Source of the DNA: Paenibacillus sp. ACRRY | GTDB lineage: Bacteria > Bacillota > Bacilli > Paenibacillales > Paenibacillaceae | Assembly (NCBI RefSeq): GCF_022346995.1 | Contig: NZ_JAKRNM010000016.1 | Span: 20,176 to 84,175, forward strand | DNA: 64,000 nt | Reading direction: 5' to 3' | In this document: positions 8,701-16,486 of the stretch, one piece after another | Position numbering within the stretch: the first letter of the stretch is position 1 | Layout of the letters: every line of letters begins with the position of its first letter | Position numbers and translations under genes: made by a program | Notes under the pieces: generated by a model | Databases searched by the model: none | What the model saw: the letters and a program-made list of their open reading frames with translations, nothing else | Told to the model about the DNA's origin: nothing

Positions 8701-9715
8701 TGATATCACAACTATAGGTACAGACGGCAAAACGTACGTAGAAGATACTCCTCCTTTCTTGGTGAAAACAGAAGCACCGGTGGTCACTGCTCCAGAGAAG
8801 CTGGAATTTAAAAACGATGAGTCTGCAACTATTAACGGAAACGTGGAAGACTTGTACTTCGTTGTTGCTCCTGCGCTCCAAGAAGGGTGGAACATTGAGT
8901 TTGACCCTGCAGCATCCCTCGAAGCATCATATGTTGTGAAAAAACAGGATGATTCGATTGTTAAAGAGGGCGACTTTGAAATACAACAGGATGGTAGCTT
9001 TGGTCTTGCTTTAGAGGACATTGAATCCGGCGAATATGTCGTCGAACTGACGGTGAAGGACCAACAAGGGCTTTCAGGTACAACCAACACGTTGTTGAGC
9101 TTGGAATCTACGGAGCCTGAACCGGAGACTCCGGCTACCAGAGCACCTGCTACACCTGTCCTTTCTCACAATAATGGACATGCTAATGGTCTGCTCGGTG
9201 GCTCCTATACCGTCAGCATGAACTTATGGTGGGGCGAAAATGCAACCAGCTATAAACTTTATGAAGATGGAGTATTGATAGATACGCAGAAGTTGACATA
9301 CAATGCGCCTATGGCACAGTTTGCTCAGACGGAGGTTACAGGAAAAACGAATGGCACATATACGTATGTAGCTGAGCTAACGAATGACAAAGGGACAACA
9401 CGGAGTCAAAGGCTGACTGTTCGGGTTACCAATGCATCTCCGGGCAAGGCAGTGCTTTCTCAGGACAATTGGGATGGCGATGGTAATTATAAGGTCACCA
9501 TGAACTTATGGTGGGGTACCAACGCTACGGAGTACCGCCTTTACGAAAATGATCAGTTAATTGATACCCAAGCACTCAGTGCGGCTACACCTTATGCGCA
9601 AAGTGCAGTCAGTACGATATCTGGACGCTCTTCAGGCACGTATAAGTATCGTGCCGAGTTAAGTAATTCAGCTGGTATTACCAGTACCGAAACGATTACT
9701 GTAAAGGTCAAGTAA
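5741..9715 (+). CDS. Secreted S8 family serine protease (large subtilase with PA domain), 1324 aa
   Basis: Start chosen as TTG 5741, with AAGGAGG upstream and a signal peptide 'MNKRLISMLLSVLMVFSIIM...AGAAPA'; the frame is open to 5612 but without a ribosome site. Residues about 60-165 look like an I9 propeptide. The catalytic triad is Asp210 ('GVIDTGID'), His264 ('SHGTHVAG') and Ser695 ('GTSMATPHVAG'), with oxyanion Asn358 ('ASGNEGP'). The long His-Ser gap holds an acidic Pro/Glu-rich stretch (about 397-502) and a protease-associated domain (about 503-640), as in lactocepin/C5a-peptidase-like subtilases. Beta-rich domains follow. Two Ig-like repeats end the protein (about 1137-1232 and 1233-1324), each with 'MNLWWG-NAT-Y-LYE', a pattern I associate with modules of secreted chitinases. 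Probably an extracellular protease. Own terminator at 9811. Confidence 0.92.
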   Translation: MNKRLISMLLSVLMVFSIIMPAAGAAPAEVQLDRNLPTKAEAEQWREILDQREEKLAAEPYLDQRLEGLGGKKTRVIVELSNKPVAVAQGESTLLGKSFTSSMETNAVTKVEQQQQSFVHSLTQNKINHEVLENYAYALNGVAIEVNGSQMGQLLRIPGVVSVYPDLEISLTPENDEVNPYMKDTAPFIGAPEVWDLGYKGNGIKVGVIDTGIDYEHPNLIEGYKGGWDFVDNDEDPYEATREEWKGSGQPEFNERGSSYYTSHGTHVAGTIAAREAGDYGVIGIAPEAEIYAYRVLGPYGSGQTAWVLGGIDRSVKDGMDIINLSLGNTANDPSYITSVALNNAMLSGVTAVVASGNEGPNRYTLGSPGASAMAITVGNSTGPSQMITADTHFWIGEDDEGTLPEELPAPEIEQSPELGVAPGTEAQETPEQETPEQDIPASTPDEEEPTVEKPESAGEDTLPQVEQAEIASETTQDTTIAITEEAAPTEEEEVAAPTETNSNPLTVTESVYRLDVMGWNLAEDPETVLNGQYDLVYSGLGKPTDFEGKDMNGKVAFIQRGELAFVDKIANAKAAGAIAVIVYNNIPGPVGVSLGDDFEFIPTLSMSKEDGEAIKAQLDAGQGVEVSFSDFVKDMTEGDEMNSSSSRGPAKVTLDIKPDIVAPGTSILSTIPAYGKDEPEADYDQAYGRKSGTSMATPHVAGLIALLIEKHPDWTPFDIKVALMNNAKVLNTENYDVFDQGAGRIQATETIDPETFVKVMDVTKYTENGEAVEKENVTGSVNFGNFLSTDEKTVSRTLKVQSLKGTGGEYSVSVNPTRTINGVSVSVDKTSFELNGEEEVAVTITVPKGVTTVGEAQGYIEFSHGAKTYSLPYVAHFNVTESGVKYIETKYGNETNPFHYPLKEDGTLDTLNVAMEFHNPMNFALIEIFNGLDMDGGPYQDGYIGSIFGNYYNFNANTRYNLAWTGNYLDYATEEATKIPDGLYTVDITTIGTDGKTYVEDTPPFLVKTEAPVVTAPEKLEFKNDESATINGNVEDLYFVVAPALQEGWNIEFDPAASLEASYVVKKQDDSIVKEGDFEIQQDGSFGLALEDIESGEYVVELTVKDQQGLSGTTNTLLSLESTEPEPETPATRAPATPVLSHNNGHANGLLGGSYTVSMNLWWGENATSYKLYEDGVLIDTQKLTYNAPMAQFAQTEVTGKTNGTYTYVAELTNDKGTTRSQRLTVRVTNASPGKAVLSQDNWDGDGNYKVTMNLWWGTNATEYRLYENDQLIDTQALSAATPYAQSAVSTISGRSSGTYKYRAELSNSAGITSTETITVKVK

Positions 9716-10017
9716 GTTCAATTATAAGATTCATGTAAGATAGCAGGCTTAATAAACTATCTATACACGTTAAGTGAAGTATTTGTTTAAAACTTTGTTC
9801 TTTCTCTTAGGAGGCCTTCATCCTTATTTAATAGGGTGAAGGCCTCTTGTTTTGGAGTTTTTAATAAACTGTAGGTTACCTAAAGTGTTTATTCTGATTA
9901 ACAACACTGCATATACATGTTGATATAAAAGACTCCCCTTACGGTGACTGGTGTTTTATCCTGTCATCACAAGGAGAGCAAAATTCAAAAATATCTATAC
10001 ATCGAATCAAATTTTTT
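9716..10017. other. Intergenic gap between convergent subtilase and exporter genes
   Basis: About 300 bp containing the terminator at 9811-9855 and otherwise AT-rich sequence with no supported gene. A short frame at 9944-10135 overlaps the exporter gene antisense and has no ribosome site. Confidence 0.6.
9811..9855 (+). terminator. Terminator of the subtilase gene
   Basis: Stem GAGGCCTTCA... / ...TGAAGGCCTC of about 13 bp with a short AT loop, followed by TTGTTTT. Confidence 0.85.
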
Positions 10018-11256
10018 TTATTTTGAATCACCAATCAATCGATTTTTACTGGCCATGATGCCTGTAATCAGCAATACGATGGCGAGTGCAACCTGCAAAA
10101 GCAATGGAATGGTCCAGCCATGCGTCCAGTCATGAATTAGTCCGAACAACAAGGGGCCTCCAGCTGCCAGCATATACCCGAACGATTGAGCCATTCCCGA
10201 TAATCCTGCTGCTTGTCTCGCGTCTGAAGTCCGAAGTACGAAGAACATCGTTACCAGGCCGAATGAAGCTCCCCCACCAATACCAGCGAGAACCACTCCA
10301 ACAGTAACCAGTGATGAGATACCGCTTAAGAGGAACGCATACCCCAAGATGAGGCACGTACAGGTGATGGCTGTCAGTACGCGTTGATCCTTCATTCGTC
10401 CAGCCAGAATAGGGATAACAAACGTCACTGGAACGCTGACCATTTGCATCATGGATAACATCAATCCTGCAGAAGAAGGGTTAAAACCCTGAGTAGACAA
10501 AATCTCGGGCAGCCAGGTGATGGTTGAGTAAAAAATCAACGACTGCAATCCCATAAACAGCGTGATATACCAAGCGAGTGAAGATGAGCGAAGGCGCACA
10601 GGCTTCTCGGTTTTCCGGGATGCAACATAGACTTCTCCGCGACGTCCGTTACGAACGTGAGGCAGCCACAAGATAAGAGCCAGAATGGAGAGCACAGCCC
10701 ACATTCCAAGTGAAGCATGCCAACCCATGGAGGTGTATCCTGCTGCAGGAACGCTAATTCCCGAGGCAATGGCACCCCATATATTCATGGATACGGAGTA
10801 TAGACCAGTAACCATTCCTACGCGTAAGGGAAAATCCCGTTTAATCAAACTGGGGAGTAACACGTTACTCAGTGCGATTCCGCATCCGAGGATGGCTGTG
10901 CCTGCAAAAAGTGCAGGAACTGATGGCAAGAAACGCAGTGCAATACCAAATGTTACAATAATGATAGCGGTCAGCAATGCTGCTTCCAAACCGAATCGTT
11001 TTGCCAGCTGCGGGGCAAAGGGAGAGATTGCCGCAAAAGCAAGCAGTGGCAGTGAAGTGAGTAATCCCGCCATGGTATGACTTATCCCTGTATCGGCACG
11101 GATTAAATCAACGATAGGCCCTGCCGCTGTAATGGGTGATCGCATCGTGGCTGCGATCAGGATGATGCCTGTAAGGAGAAGTCCGAGTTTCACGGACGCT
11201 GTAGAGTTATCCGCAACTGCATGATCAGGCGAATGTTGATGTAAAGAGGATGGCAT
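10018..11256 (-). CDS. MFS transporter, CynX/NimT family, 412 aa
   Basis: A 12-segment major facilitator protein of typical length. The first hydrophobic segment ('LGLLLTGIILIAATMRSPIT') leads into the family-typical 'AAGPIVDLIRADTGISHTMAGLLTSLPLLAFA'. Between segments 6 and 7 there is a basic cytoplasmic loop ('RNGRRGEVYVASRKTEKPVR'). CynX/NimT relatives export cyanate, nitroimidazoles or other small compounds; the substrate here is unknown. AGGAG precedes the ATG on the minus strand. It is transcribed towards the subtilase gene and is the last protein gene inside the tRNA-Arg-bounded island; the tRNA-Arg gene on the same strand lies upstream of it with its own terminator. Confidence 0.85.
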   Translation of the reverse strand: MPSSLHQHSPDHAVADNSTASVKLGLLLTGIILIAATMRSPITAAGPIVDLIRADTGISHTMAGLLTSLPLLAFAAISPFAPQLAKRFGLEAALLTAIIIVTFGIALRFLPSVPALFAGTAILGCGIALSNVLLPSLIKRDFPLRVGMVTGLYSVSMNIWGAIASGISVPAAGYTSMGWHASLGMWAVLSILALILWLPHVRNGRRGEVYVASRKTEKPVRLRSSSLAWYITLFMGLQSLIFYSTITWLPEILSTQGFNPSSAGLMLSMMQMVSVPVTFVIPILAGRMKDQRVLTAITCTCLILGYAFLLSGISSLVTVGVVLAGIGGGASFGLVTMFFVLRTSDARQAAGLSGMAQSFGYMLAAGGPLLFGLIHDWTHGWTIPLLLQVALAIVLLITGIMASKNRLIGDSK

Positions 11257-11378
11257 AGGTAAATCTCCTGTTATTTATTTTTTCTAATATGTATACTTTG
11301 ATACATACGTATACCATCAAGCATAACATTCGATGTCAACATCGGGCAATGAAGTTGGATGAATATATCCCCAGAACG

Positions 11379-11405
11379 CAAAAAAGCTTCCCGAAGGAAG
11401 CTTTT
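11379..11405 (-). terminator. Terminator of the minus-strand tRNA-Arg
   Basis: Stem AAGCTTCC / GGAAGCTT with loop TTCG (minus strand), followed by a T-run. It is nearly the same hairpin as after the plus-strand tRNA. Confidence 0.8.
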
Positions 11406-11412
11406 CTTAGTA

Positions 11413-11486
<74 letters not shown>

Positions 11487-11509
11487 ATGAAATTTTTCAA
11501 GCAAAAATG

Positions 11510-11538
11510 ATTTTATCATAAATAATGATGAATATCAA
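11510..11538 (-). promoter_or_regulatory. Probable promoter of the minus-strand tRNA-Arg
   Basis: On the minus strand TTGATA and TAAAAT are separated by 17 nt, about 24 nt upstream of the tRNA. Confidence 0.55.
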
Positions 11539-11614
11539 ACATTTTATTTAAATAACTTTTTCGTATATGATATTTGGCGGCAGGTGACGTTTTTTTCATT
11601 ATATTTAAGGTTAT

Positions 11615-11622
11615 GTTAGAAT
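11615..11622 (+). promoter_or_regulatory. Extended -10 promoter element before the TPR-like gene
   Basis: TG-T-TAGAAT, an extended -10 without a clear -35, about 90 nt before the proposed start codon. Confidence 0.4.
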
Positions 11623-11718
11623 ATCAGGAGAACTCAGAAAATAGATCACTTTCGTTTAATATACATCTATTTATGGTTGATTCCGACTGGAGATTGAGGA
11701 TATAGAGGAGGTGCTCCT

Positions 11719-12654
11719 ATCAAGGAATCCACGACCCCGGAAAACGAGCACAGTAACAATATTGTTCTGTTTCCTAAGACGCTGGACTATTACCAGATTC
11801 AATTAACGGTCATGCTTGAAAATGAGCGATATGGTGAAGCCATGAAGCTGCTCCGCTTCTTGCTGCAATGTCAGGGACAGGAAGAACGCCATTATGACGA
11901 ATGGCGGGCTTTGCTGGAGTGGCTTGAAGCTGCGTTCCCTCATTACGCGGAAGATTCCTCTATTGCCCCAGATATACATGAAGAAGAGGAAATCAGTGAG
12001 GAGGATATGGCGCGTCAGCACGCCAGGTCCAAGCTGGAGCAGGACCAAGGATACGCGGATAAGCTGCTTCGCACTGTAATGGAAGAACCGCTATCCGAAC
12101 AAACGATGCTTGCATTGGAGCAGCTCGCCTATCTTGAACTTCCGGAGATCGATGAGGCACTCAGCAGCTGGTTAACCGATAAATCTCTTCATCCACTGCT
12201 GCAGTTCCGGGTATTGCAAACCTTGCGACGTCGGGGTACGCAGGGCTTCATCACGTTCACAAGAGGGGAAGAGCAGGTTGAAGTGGAGATCGATACGGTC
12301 CCTCTGCGTCCGGAGGATTTTCCGCTTCAGATCGTGCGCATTCTCGAGCGAGTGGCCGATCAGACAGAAGTTCACGAACCGACACTCTTTTATTTTGCAC
12401 AGGAACTGTGGATCCAGTTTGTCATGGCGGTGTATGGAACACGTGACTACGATTCCATGCTGGAAGAAAATGATTCCATGACAGATATATGGGCAGCAGC
12501 ACTACATATGACCGTTGCAGACAGCCTGGGTGGCTCCCACGACGAAGAAGATACCCGTTCAATGTATGCTGTAACTGGAGCGATGCGCTTCCGTCTGGAG
12601 CAGGCATATCGTTCGATGAAGCAGTTTGTTTCTGCAGGTTTGGGGGGCCAATAA
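11719..12654 (+). CDS. TPR-like helical protein upstream of tig, 311 aa, probable AUC start
   Basis: The first ATG in frame is at 11812, but coding sequence clearly extends upstream ('STTPENEHSNNIVLFPKTLD' and on). The only well-placed ribosome site is GAGGAGGTG at 11705-11713, 5-7 nt before an ATC codon at 11719; no ATG, GTG or TTG in this frame fits it. I therefore propose an AUC start. The protein is soluble, strongly helical and acidic. The N-terminus 'DYYQIQLTVMLENERYGEAMKLLRFLL' reads like a TPR helix pair. It lies directly upstream of tig with an independent tig promoter between. Function unknown; TPR-like proteins usually mediate protein contacts. If the AUC start is wrong, the gene begins at 11812 with 280 residues. 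Confidence 0.75.
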   Translation: MKESTTPENEHSNNIVLFPKTLDYYQIQLTVMLENERYGEAMKLLRFLLQCQGQEERHYDEWRALLEWLEAAFPHYAEDSSIAPDIHEEEEISEEDMARQHARSKLEQDQGYADKLLRTVMEEPLSEQTMLALEQLAYLELPEIDEALSSWLTDKSLHPLLQFRVLQTLRRRGTQGFITFTRGEEQVEVEIDTVPLRPEDFPLQIVRILERVADQTEVHEPTLFYFAQELWIQFVMAVYGTRDYDSMLEENDSMTDIWAAALHMTVADSLGGSHDEEDTRSMYAVTGAMRFRLEQAYRSMKQFVSAGLGGQ

Positions 12655-12696
12655 GGGCCGGAAACGTTTACCTCAAACCGCATCAAGGGATTCCCC

Positions 12697-12725
12697 TTGA
12701 AAAAGAATGTAATCTTGTTTATACT
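12697..12725 (+). promoter_or_regulatory. Sigma-A promoter of tig
   Basis: TTGAAA and TATACT with a 17-nt spacer, 65 nt before the tig start. Confidence 0.7.
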
Positions 12726-12789
12726 AAAATGGTTATTTTGTACGTGATCGCCTACGTGAACATGTGAATTTTGGAGGGGAAAGTATACA

Positions 12790-14130
12790 ATGAAAGCAAC
12801 TTGGGAAAAGATAGAGAAGAACCTTGGGGTTCTTGAAGTTGAAGTTGGTGCAGATCGTGTAACTGCAGCACTCGACAAAGCTTTTAATAAAGTAGTAAAA
12901 CAAGCGAACGTGCCTGGATTCCGTAAAGGTAAAGTGCCACGTCCAATCTTCGAAGCTCGTTTCGGTGTAGAAAGCTTGTACCAAGAAGCAATCGACATTT
13001 TGCTTCCTGAAGCTTACACAGAAGCAATCGACCAAACGGATATTTTCCCGGTAGATCGTCCGGATGTAGATATCGAACAATTCGCTAAAGGACAAGCATT
13101 CAAGTTCAAAGCGAAAGTAACTGTGAAACCTGAAGTTACCCTGGGTGACTACAAAGGAATCGAAGTTGCTGTAGCTAAAGGCGAAGTAACAGACGCAGAA
13201 GTAACTGAAGAGCTTGAGCGTCTTCAACAACGTCACGCTGAACTCGTTGTAATCGACGAAGGTTCTGCACAAAACGGTGACGTTGCAGTTATCGACTTCG
13301 ATGGTTCCGTTGATGGCGTACCATTCGAAGGTGGACAAGCTGAGCGTTATTCCTTGGAACTGGGTTCCAACACATTCATCCCAGGATTTGAAGAGCAAGT
13401 TGTGGGTCTGTCCACAGGCGACTTCAAAGACGTTGAAGTAACTTTCCCAGAGAGCTACCATGCAGCAGAACTTGCTGGCAAACAAGCGGTATTCAAAGTG
13501 AAAGTACACGAAATCAAACGCAAACAACTGCCAGAACTGGATGATGAGTTTGCAAAAGATGTCAGCGAATTTGACACTCTGGAAGAGTACAAAGCTGATC
13601 TGAAAACACAACTCGACTCCCGCAAAGCAGATGAGTTCAAAGCAGCTCAAGAAAATGCGGTAGTAGAAAAAGTAGCAGAAAATGCTGAAGTGGACATCCC
13701 TTCTGCAATGGTTGACAGCGAAGTACAAAACATGATGCGTGATTTTGACAACCGCCTGCGCAACCAAGGCATGAACTTGGAAATGTTCCTGAGCTTCTCC
13801 GGTCAAACACAAGCTGACCTGAGAGGACAAATGCAAGAAGATGCTTCCAAACGTGTTCGCAACAACCTGGTTCTCGAAGCTGTAGGTAAAGCGGAAAACA
13901 TCGAAGTATCTGATGAAGAAGTGAACCAAGAACTCGAAAAAATGGCTGAATCCTACAAGCGTCCTGCTGATGAGATTCGTGGCATTCTGGAGAGCAATGG
14001 TTCCCTCGACAGCCTTCGCGATGAAGTTAAACTGCGCAAAACGATCGATGTTCTCGTTGAGAACAGCAAAGTTGTAGAGCCAGTTGAAGCTCCTGCTGAA
14101 GAAGCTGCTGCAGAATCTGACGAAAAATAA
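12790..14130 (+). CDS. tig: Trigger factor (ribosome-associated chaperone and prolyl isomerase)
   Basis: 446 residues, a normal trigger factor. The ribosome-docking signature GFRKGKVP is at residues 43-50 of the N-terminal domain. The FKBP-type prolyl isomerase domain spans about 160-245 ('GDVAVIDFDGSVDGVPFEGG', 'GFEEQVVGLSTGD'), and a helical C-terminal chaperone domain ends in an acidic Glu/Ala tail. It binds at the ribosomal exit tunnel and shields nascent chains. TTGGAGGGG precedes the ATG. Codon choice is strongly biased (GAA, AAA, GTA, CAA), as expected of a very highly expressed gene; this bias also creates a long spurious antisense frame. It heads a cluster of protein-quality genes (clpP, clpX, lonB, lon). 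Confidence 0.98.
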   Translation: MKATWEKIEKNLGVLEVEVGADRVTAALDKAFNKVVKQANVPGFRKGKVPRPIFEARFGVESLYQEAIDILLPEAYTEAIDQTDIFPVDRPDVDIEQFAKGQAFKFKAKVTVKPEVTLGDYKGIEVAVAKGEVTDAEVTEELERLQQRHAELVVIDEGSAQNGDVAVIDFDGSVDGVPFEGGQAERYSLELGSNTFIPGFEEQVVGLSTGDFKDVEVTFPESYHAAELAGKQAVFKVKVHEIKRKQLPELDDEFAKDVSEFDTLEEYKADLKTQLDSRKADEFKAAQENAVVEKVAENAEVDIPSAMVDSEVQNMMRDFDNRLRNQGMNLEMFLSFSGQTQADLRGQMQEDASKRVRNNLVLEAVGKAENIEVSDEEVNQELEKMAESYKRPADEIRGILESNGSLDSLRDEVKLRKTIDVLVENSKVVEPVEAPAEEAAAESDEK

Positions 14131-14165
14131 GACAAGCTGTGAGGCAACAAACAGCTGAATAAAGG

Positions 14166-14199
14166 ATAAGGCACGTGAATCATTGCGTGCCTTATTTTT
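14166..14199 (+). terminator. Terminator of tig
   Basis: Perfect 10-bp stem ATAAGGCACG / CGTGCCTTAT followed by TTTTT. Confidence 0.85.
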
Positions 14200-14417
14200 A
14201 AATTATGGCATCCATTTTATAGATGATTCAGTAATAATATGGATGGTTATAATGTTGGATAGGGTTATACCGCTTCAAGCATCCTATGTACTTCATGCAA
14301 ATAAAATAAAGGTTAAACGGCATAGGATTCCTTCGATTTGCACATACATAGAAAACATGGTTAAATATGATCAGGCTGAAAAGTAAACTAACTTATGCTT
14401 GACACTACTTGTGAAAA

Positions 14418-14446
14418 ATGACATTGTCACAGGAACGTGTTAGAAT
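14418..14446 (+). promoter_or_regulatory. Probable clpP promoter
   Basis: ATGACA and TAGAAT with a 17-nt spacer and an extended -10 (TG-T-TAGAAT), 62 nt upstream of clpP. A second TTGACA at 14399-14404 has no convincing partner. Confidence 0.65.
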
Positions 14447-14508
14447 GAATTTGGGTTTGCTTTACAGGTAGCCTATGTCTAATTACATGTAGAAAAGAGG
14501 TTGGTCTC

Positions 14509-15099
14509 ATGAGTCTGGTGCCAATGGTTGTGGAACAAACCAATCGAGGCGAACGGTCTTACGATATATATTCGCGTTTGCTGAAGGATCGCATCATTTT
14601 TCTAACCAGTGCGATTGATGACGATGTAGCCAATCTTGTCATAGCACAGCTTTTATTTTTGGCAGCCGACGATCCTGAAAAGGATATCAGCTTGTACATT
14701 AATTCACCTGGTGGTTCTGTCACCGCAGGGATGGGTATATACGATACGATGCAGTATATCAAGCCGGATGTATCTACCATTTGCGTAGGGATGGCAGCAA
14801 GCATGGGTTCGTTGTTGTTAACGGCCGGTGCCCCTGGTAAACGATATGCGCTGACCAATAGCGAAGTGATGATTCACCAACCGCTTGGCGGCGTTCAAGG
14901 ACAGGCTGCGGATATTAAAATCCACGCCGAATGGATTATTAAAACACGTCAGAAACTGAATCAAATATACGTCGATCGTACAGGTCAGCCCCTTGAGAAA
15001 ATTGAGCGGGACACGGACCGTGACTTTTTCATGAGTGCGGAAGAAGCCAAAGCGTACGGCATTATTGACCAGGTGCTCAGCAGACCGATCAATTCCTAA
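14509..15099 (+). CDS. clpP: ATP-dependent Clp protease proteolytic subunit
   Basis: 196 residues, forming the barrel-shaped serine peptidase that works with ClpX (next gene) and ClpA/C-type unfoldases. The catalytic triad is Ser98 ('GMAASMGSLLL'), His123 ('MIHQPLGG') and Asp172 ('DTDRDFF'), at canonical positions. The oligomerisation helix and 'SPGGSVTAGMGIYDTM' are intact. Ribosome site AGAGG precedes the ATG. clpX begins 12 nt after the stop, so the two are probably co-transcribed, as in many bacteria (in B. subtilis clpP is separate from tig-clpX). Confidence 0.98.
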   Translation: MSLVPMVVEQTNRGERSYDIYSRLLKDRIIFLTSAIDDDVANLVIAQLLFLAADDPEKDISLYINSPGGSVTAGMGIYDTMQYIKPDVSTICVGMAASMGSLLLTAGAPGKRYALTNSEVMIHQPLGGVQGQAADIKIHAEWIIKTRQKLNQIYVDRTGQPLEKIERDTDRDFFMSAEEAKAYGIIDQVLSRPINS

Positions 15100-15111
15100 A
15101 GGGGTGGTTTC

Positions 15112-16365
15112 ATGTTTAAATTTAACGATGAGAAAGGGCAACTGAAATGCTCTTTTTGCGGTAAATCTCAAGAACAGGTGCGCAAGCTGGTCGCTGGACC
15201 AGGCGTGTACATTTGTGACGAATGTATCGAACTTTGCACCGAAATCGTTGAGGAAGAGCTCGGTCATGACGAAGAACTGGACCTCAAAGATATACCGAAA
15301 CCAAAAGAAATCCGCGATATTCTGGATCAATACGTAATTGGACAGGATCAAGCGAAGAAGTCTCTGTCTGTAGCGGTTTACAATCACTACAAACGTATTA
15401 ATACTCAAAGCAAGATTGAGGACGTTGAATTGCAAAAGAGTAACATTTTGCTTCTCGGACCTACAGGTTCCGGTAAAACGTTGCTTGCGCAAACCATGGC
15501 TAAAATCCTCAATGTTCCTTTTGCTATTGCTGACGCGACTTCATTGACTGAAGCCGGTTATGTGGGTGAAGACGTAGAGAACATTCTGCTCAAGCTCATT
15601 CAAGCTGCTGACTATGATGTGGAAAAAGCAGAGCGCGGTATCATTTATATCGATGAAATTGATAAAGTAGCCCGCAAATCCGAGAATCCGTCCATTACAC
15701 GTGACGTATCGGGTGAAGGGGTACAACAAGCTTTGCTGAAAATCCTGGAAGGCACGGTTGCTTCTGTACCGCCACAAGGTGGCCGTAAGCATCCTCATCA
15801 GGAATTTATCCAAATTGATACAACAAATATCCTGTTCATTTGTGGTGGTGCCTTTGATGGTCTCGAGCAAATGATCAAACGCCGGATCGGTAAAAAAGTC
15901 ATTGGCTTCAATACCGTTGCGGAACAAAAAGACCTTAAACCGGGTGAGTACCTGGGTATGGTCCTTCCGGAAGACTTGCTGAAATTCGGTCTGATTCCGG
16001 AATTTGTAGGCCGTCTCCCAGTAATCTCCACTTTGGAGCCACTGGATGAAGATACACTGGTACGGATTCTTTCCGAACCGAAAAACGCGCTGACCAAGCA
16101 ATATCAAAAATTGCTTGAACTGGACAATGTGAATCTGGTGTTTGAACCAGGTGCATTGCTTGCGATTGCGAAAGAAGCAATCAAACGTAACACAGGTGCG
16201 CGGGGATTGCGTGCCATCATTGAGGGGATCATGCTTGAAATCATGTATGAAGTACCTTCACGTGAAGATGTTACGAACTGTGTGATTACCGAAGAAGTCG
16301 TTGAGAAAAGAGTCGTGCCTGAACTTGGCCAATCGAAGGACGATAAGCAGGAAGAAAGTGCCTAA
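15112..16365 (+). CDS. clpX: ATP-dependent Clp protease ATP-binding subunit ClpX
   Basis: 417 residues. The N-terminal zinc-binding domain has Cys13, Cys16, Cys35 and Cys38. The AAA+ module carries Walker A GPTGSGKT at 116-123 and Walker B 'IIYIDEIDK'. 'KKVIGFN' matches the IGF-type loop that docks onto ClpP, and the sensor and arginine-finger region 'NTGARGLRAIIEGIMLEIMYEVPS' is intact. It unfolds tagged substrates and feeds them to ClpP. AAAGGGGTGG is 5-8 nt before the ATG. Downstream genes (ispG, lonB) have their own starts, with a terminator only after ispG. Confidence 0.98.
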   Translation: MFKFNDEKGQLKCSFCGKSQEQVRKLVAGPGVYICDECIELCTEIVEEELGHDEELDLKDIPKPKEIRDILDQYVIGQDQAKKSLSVAVYNHYKRINTQSKIEDVELQKSNILLLGPTGSGKTLLAQTMAKILNVPFAIADATSLTEAGYVGEDVENILLKLIQAADYDVEKAERGIIYIDEIDKVARKSENPSITRDVSGEGVQQALLKILEGTVASVPPQGGRKHPHQEFIQIDTTNILFICGGAFDGLEQMIKRRIGKKVIGFNTVAEQKDLKPGEYLGMVLPEDLLKFGLIPEFVGRLPVISTLEPLDEDTLVRILSEPKNALTKQYQKLLELDNVNLVFEPGALLAIAKEAIKRNTGARGLRAIIEGIMLEIMYEVPSREDVTNCVITEEVVEKRVVPELGQSKDDKQEESA

Positions 16366-16486
16366 CTGAAGGCGGAATTCCTGCTCAGCTCTGAAATATA
16401 GACTTGTCAGTTCTCCACTTTGGCAGAAGGCGAATTCATGTCTCTGTCAGGGTGGAGCTTTGACGTTGTGGGGAGAGAAATCACTC

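Larger units (their letters stand above)
14131..14508 (+). other. tig-clpP intergenic region
   Basis: 378 bp without a supported gene. It contains the tig terminator (14166-14199) and the clpP promoter (14418-14446). A 67-codon frame between them has no ribosome site and I regard it as spurious. No clear CtsR-type heptad repeat is visible near the promoter. Confidence 0.6.

Noticed and set aside
12733..13929. 398-codon open frame antisense to tig
   Set aside because: It mirrors the extreme codon bias of tig. Its translation is Phe/Cys/Tyr-rich with no ribosome site or family resemblance.
14183..14386. 67-codon frame between tig and clpP
   Set aside because: It starts inside the tig terminator, has no ribosome site and overlaps the promoter region.
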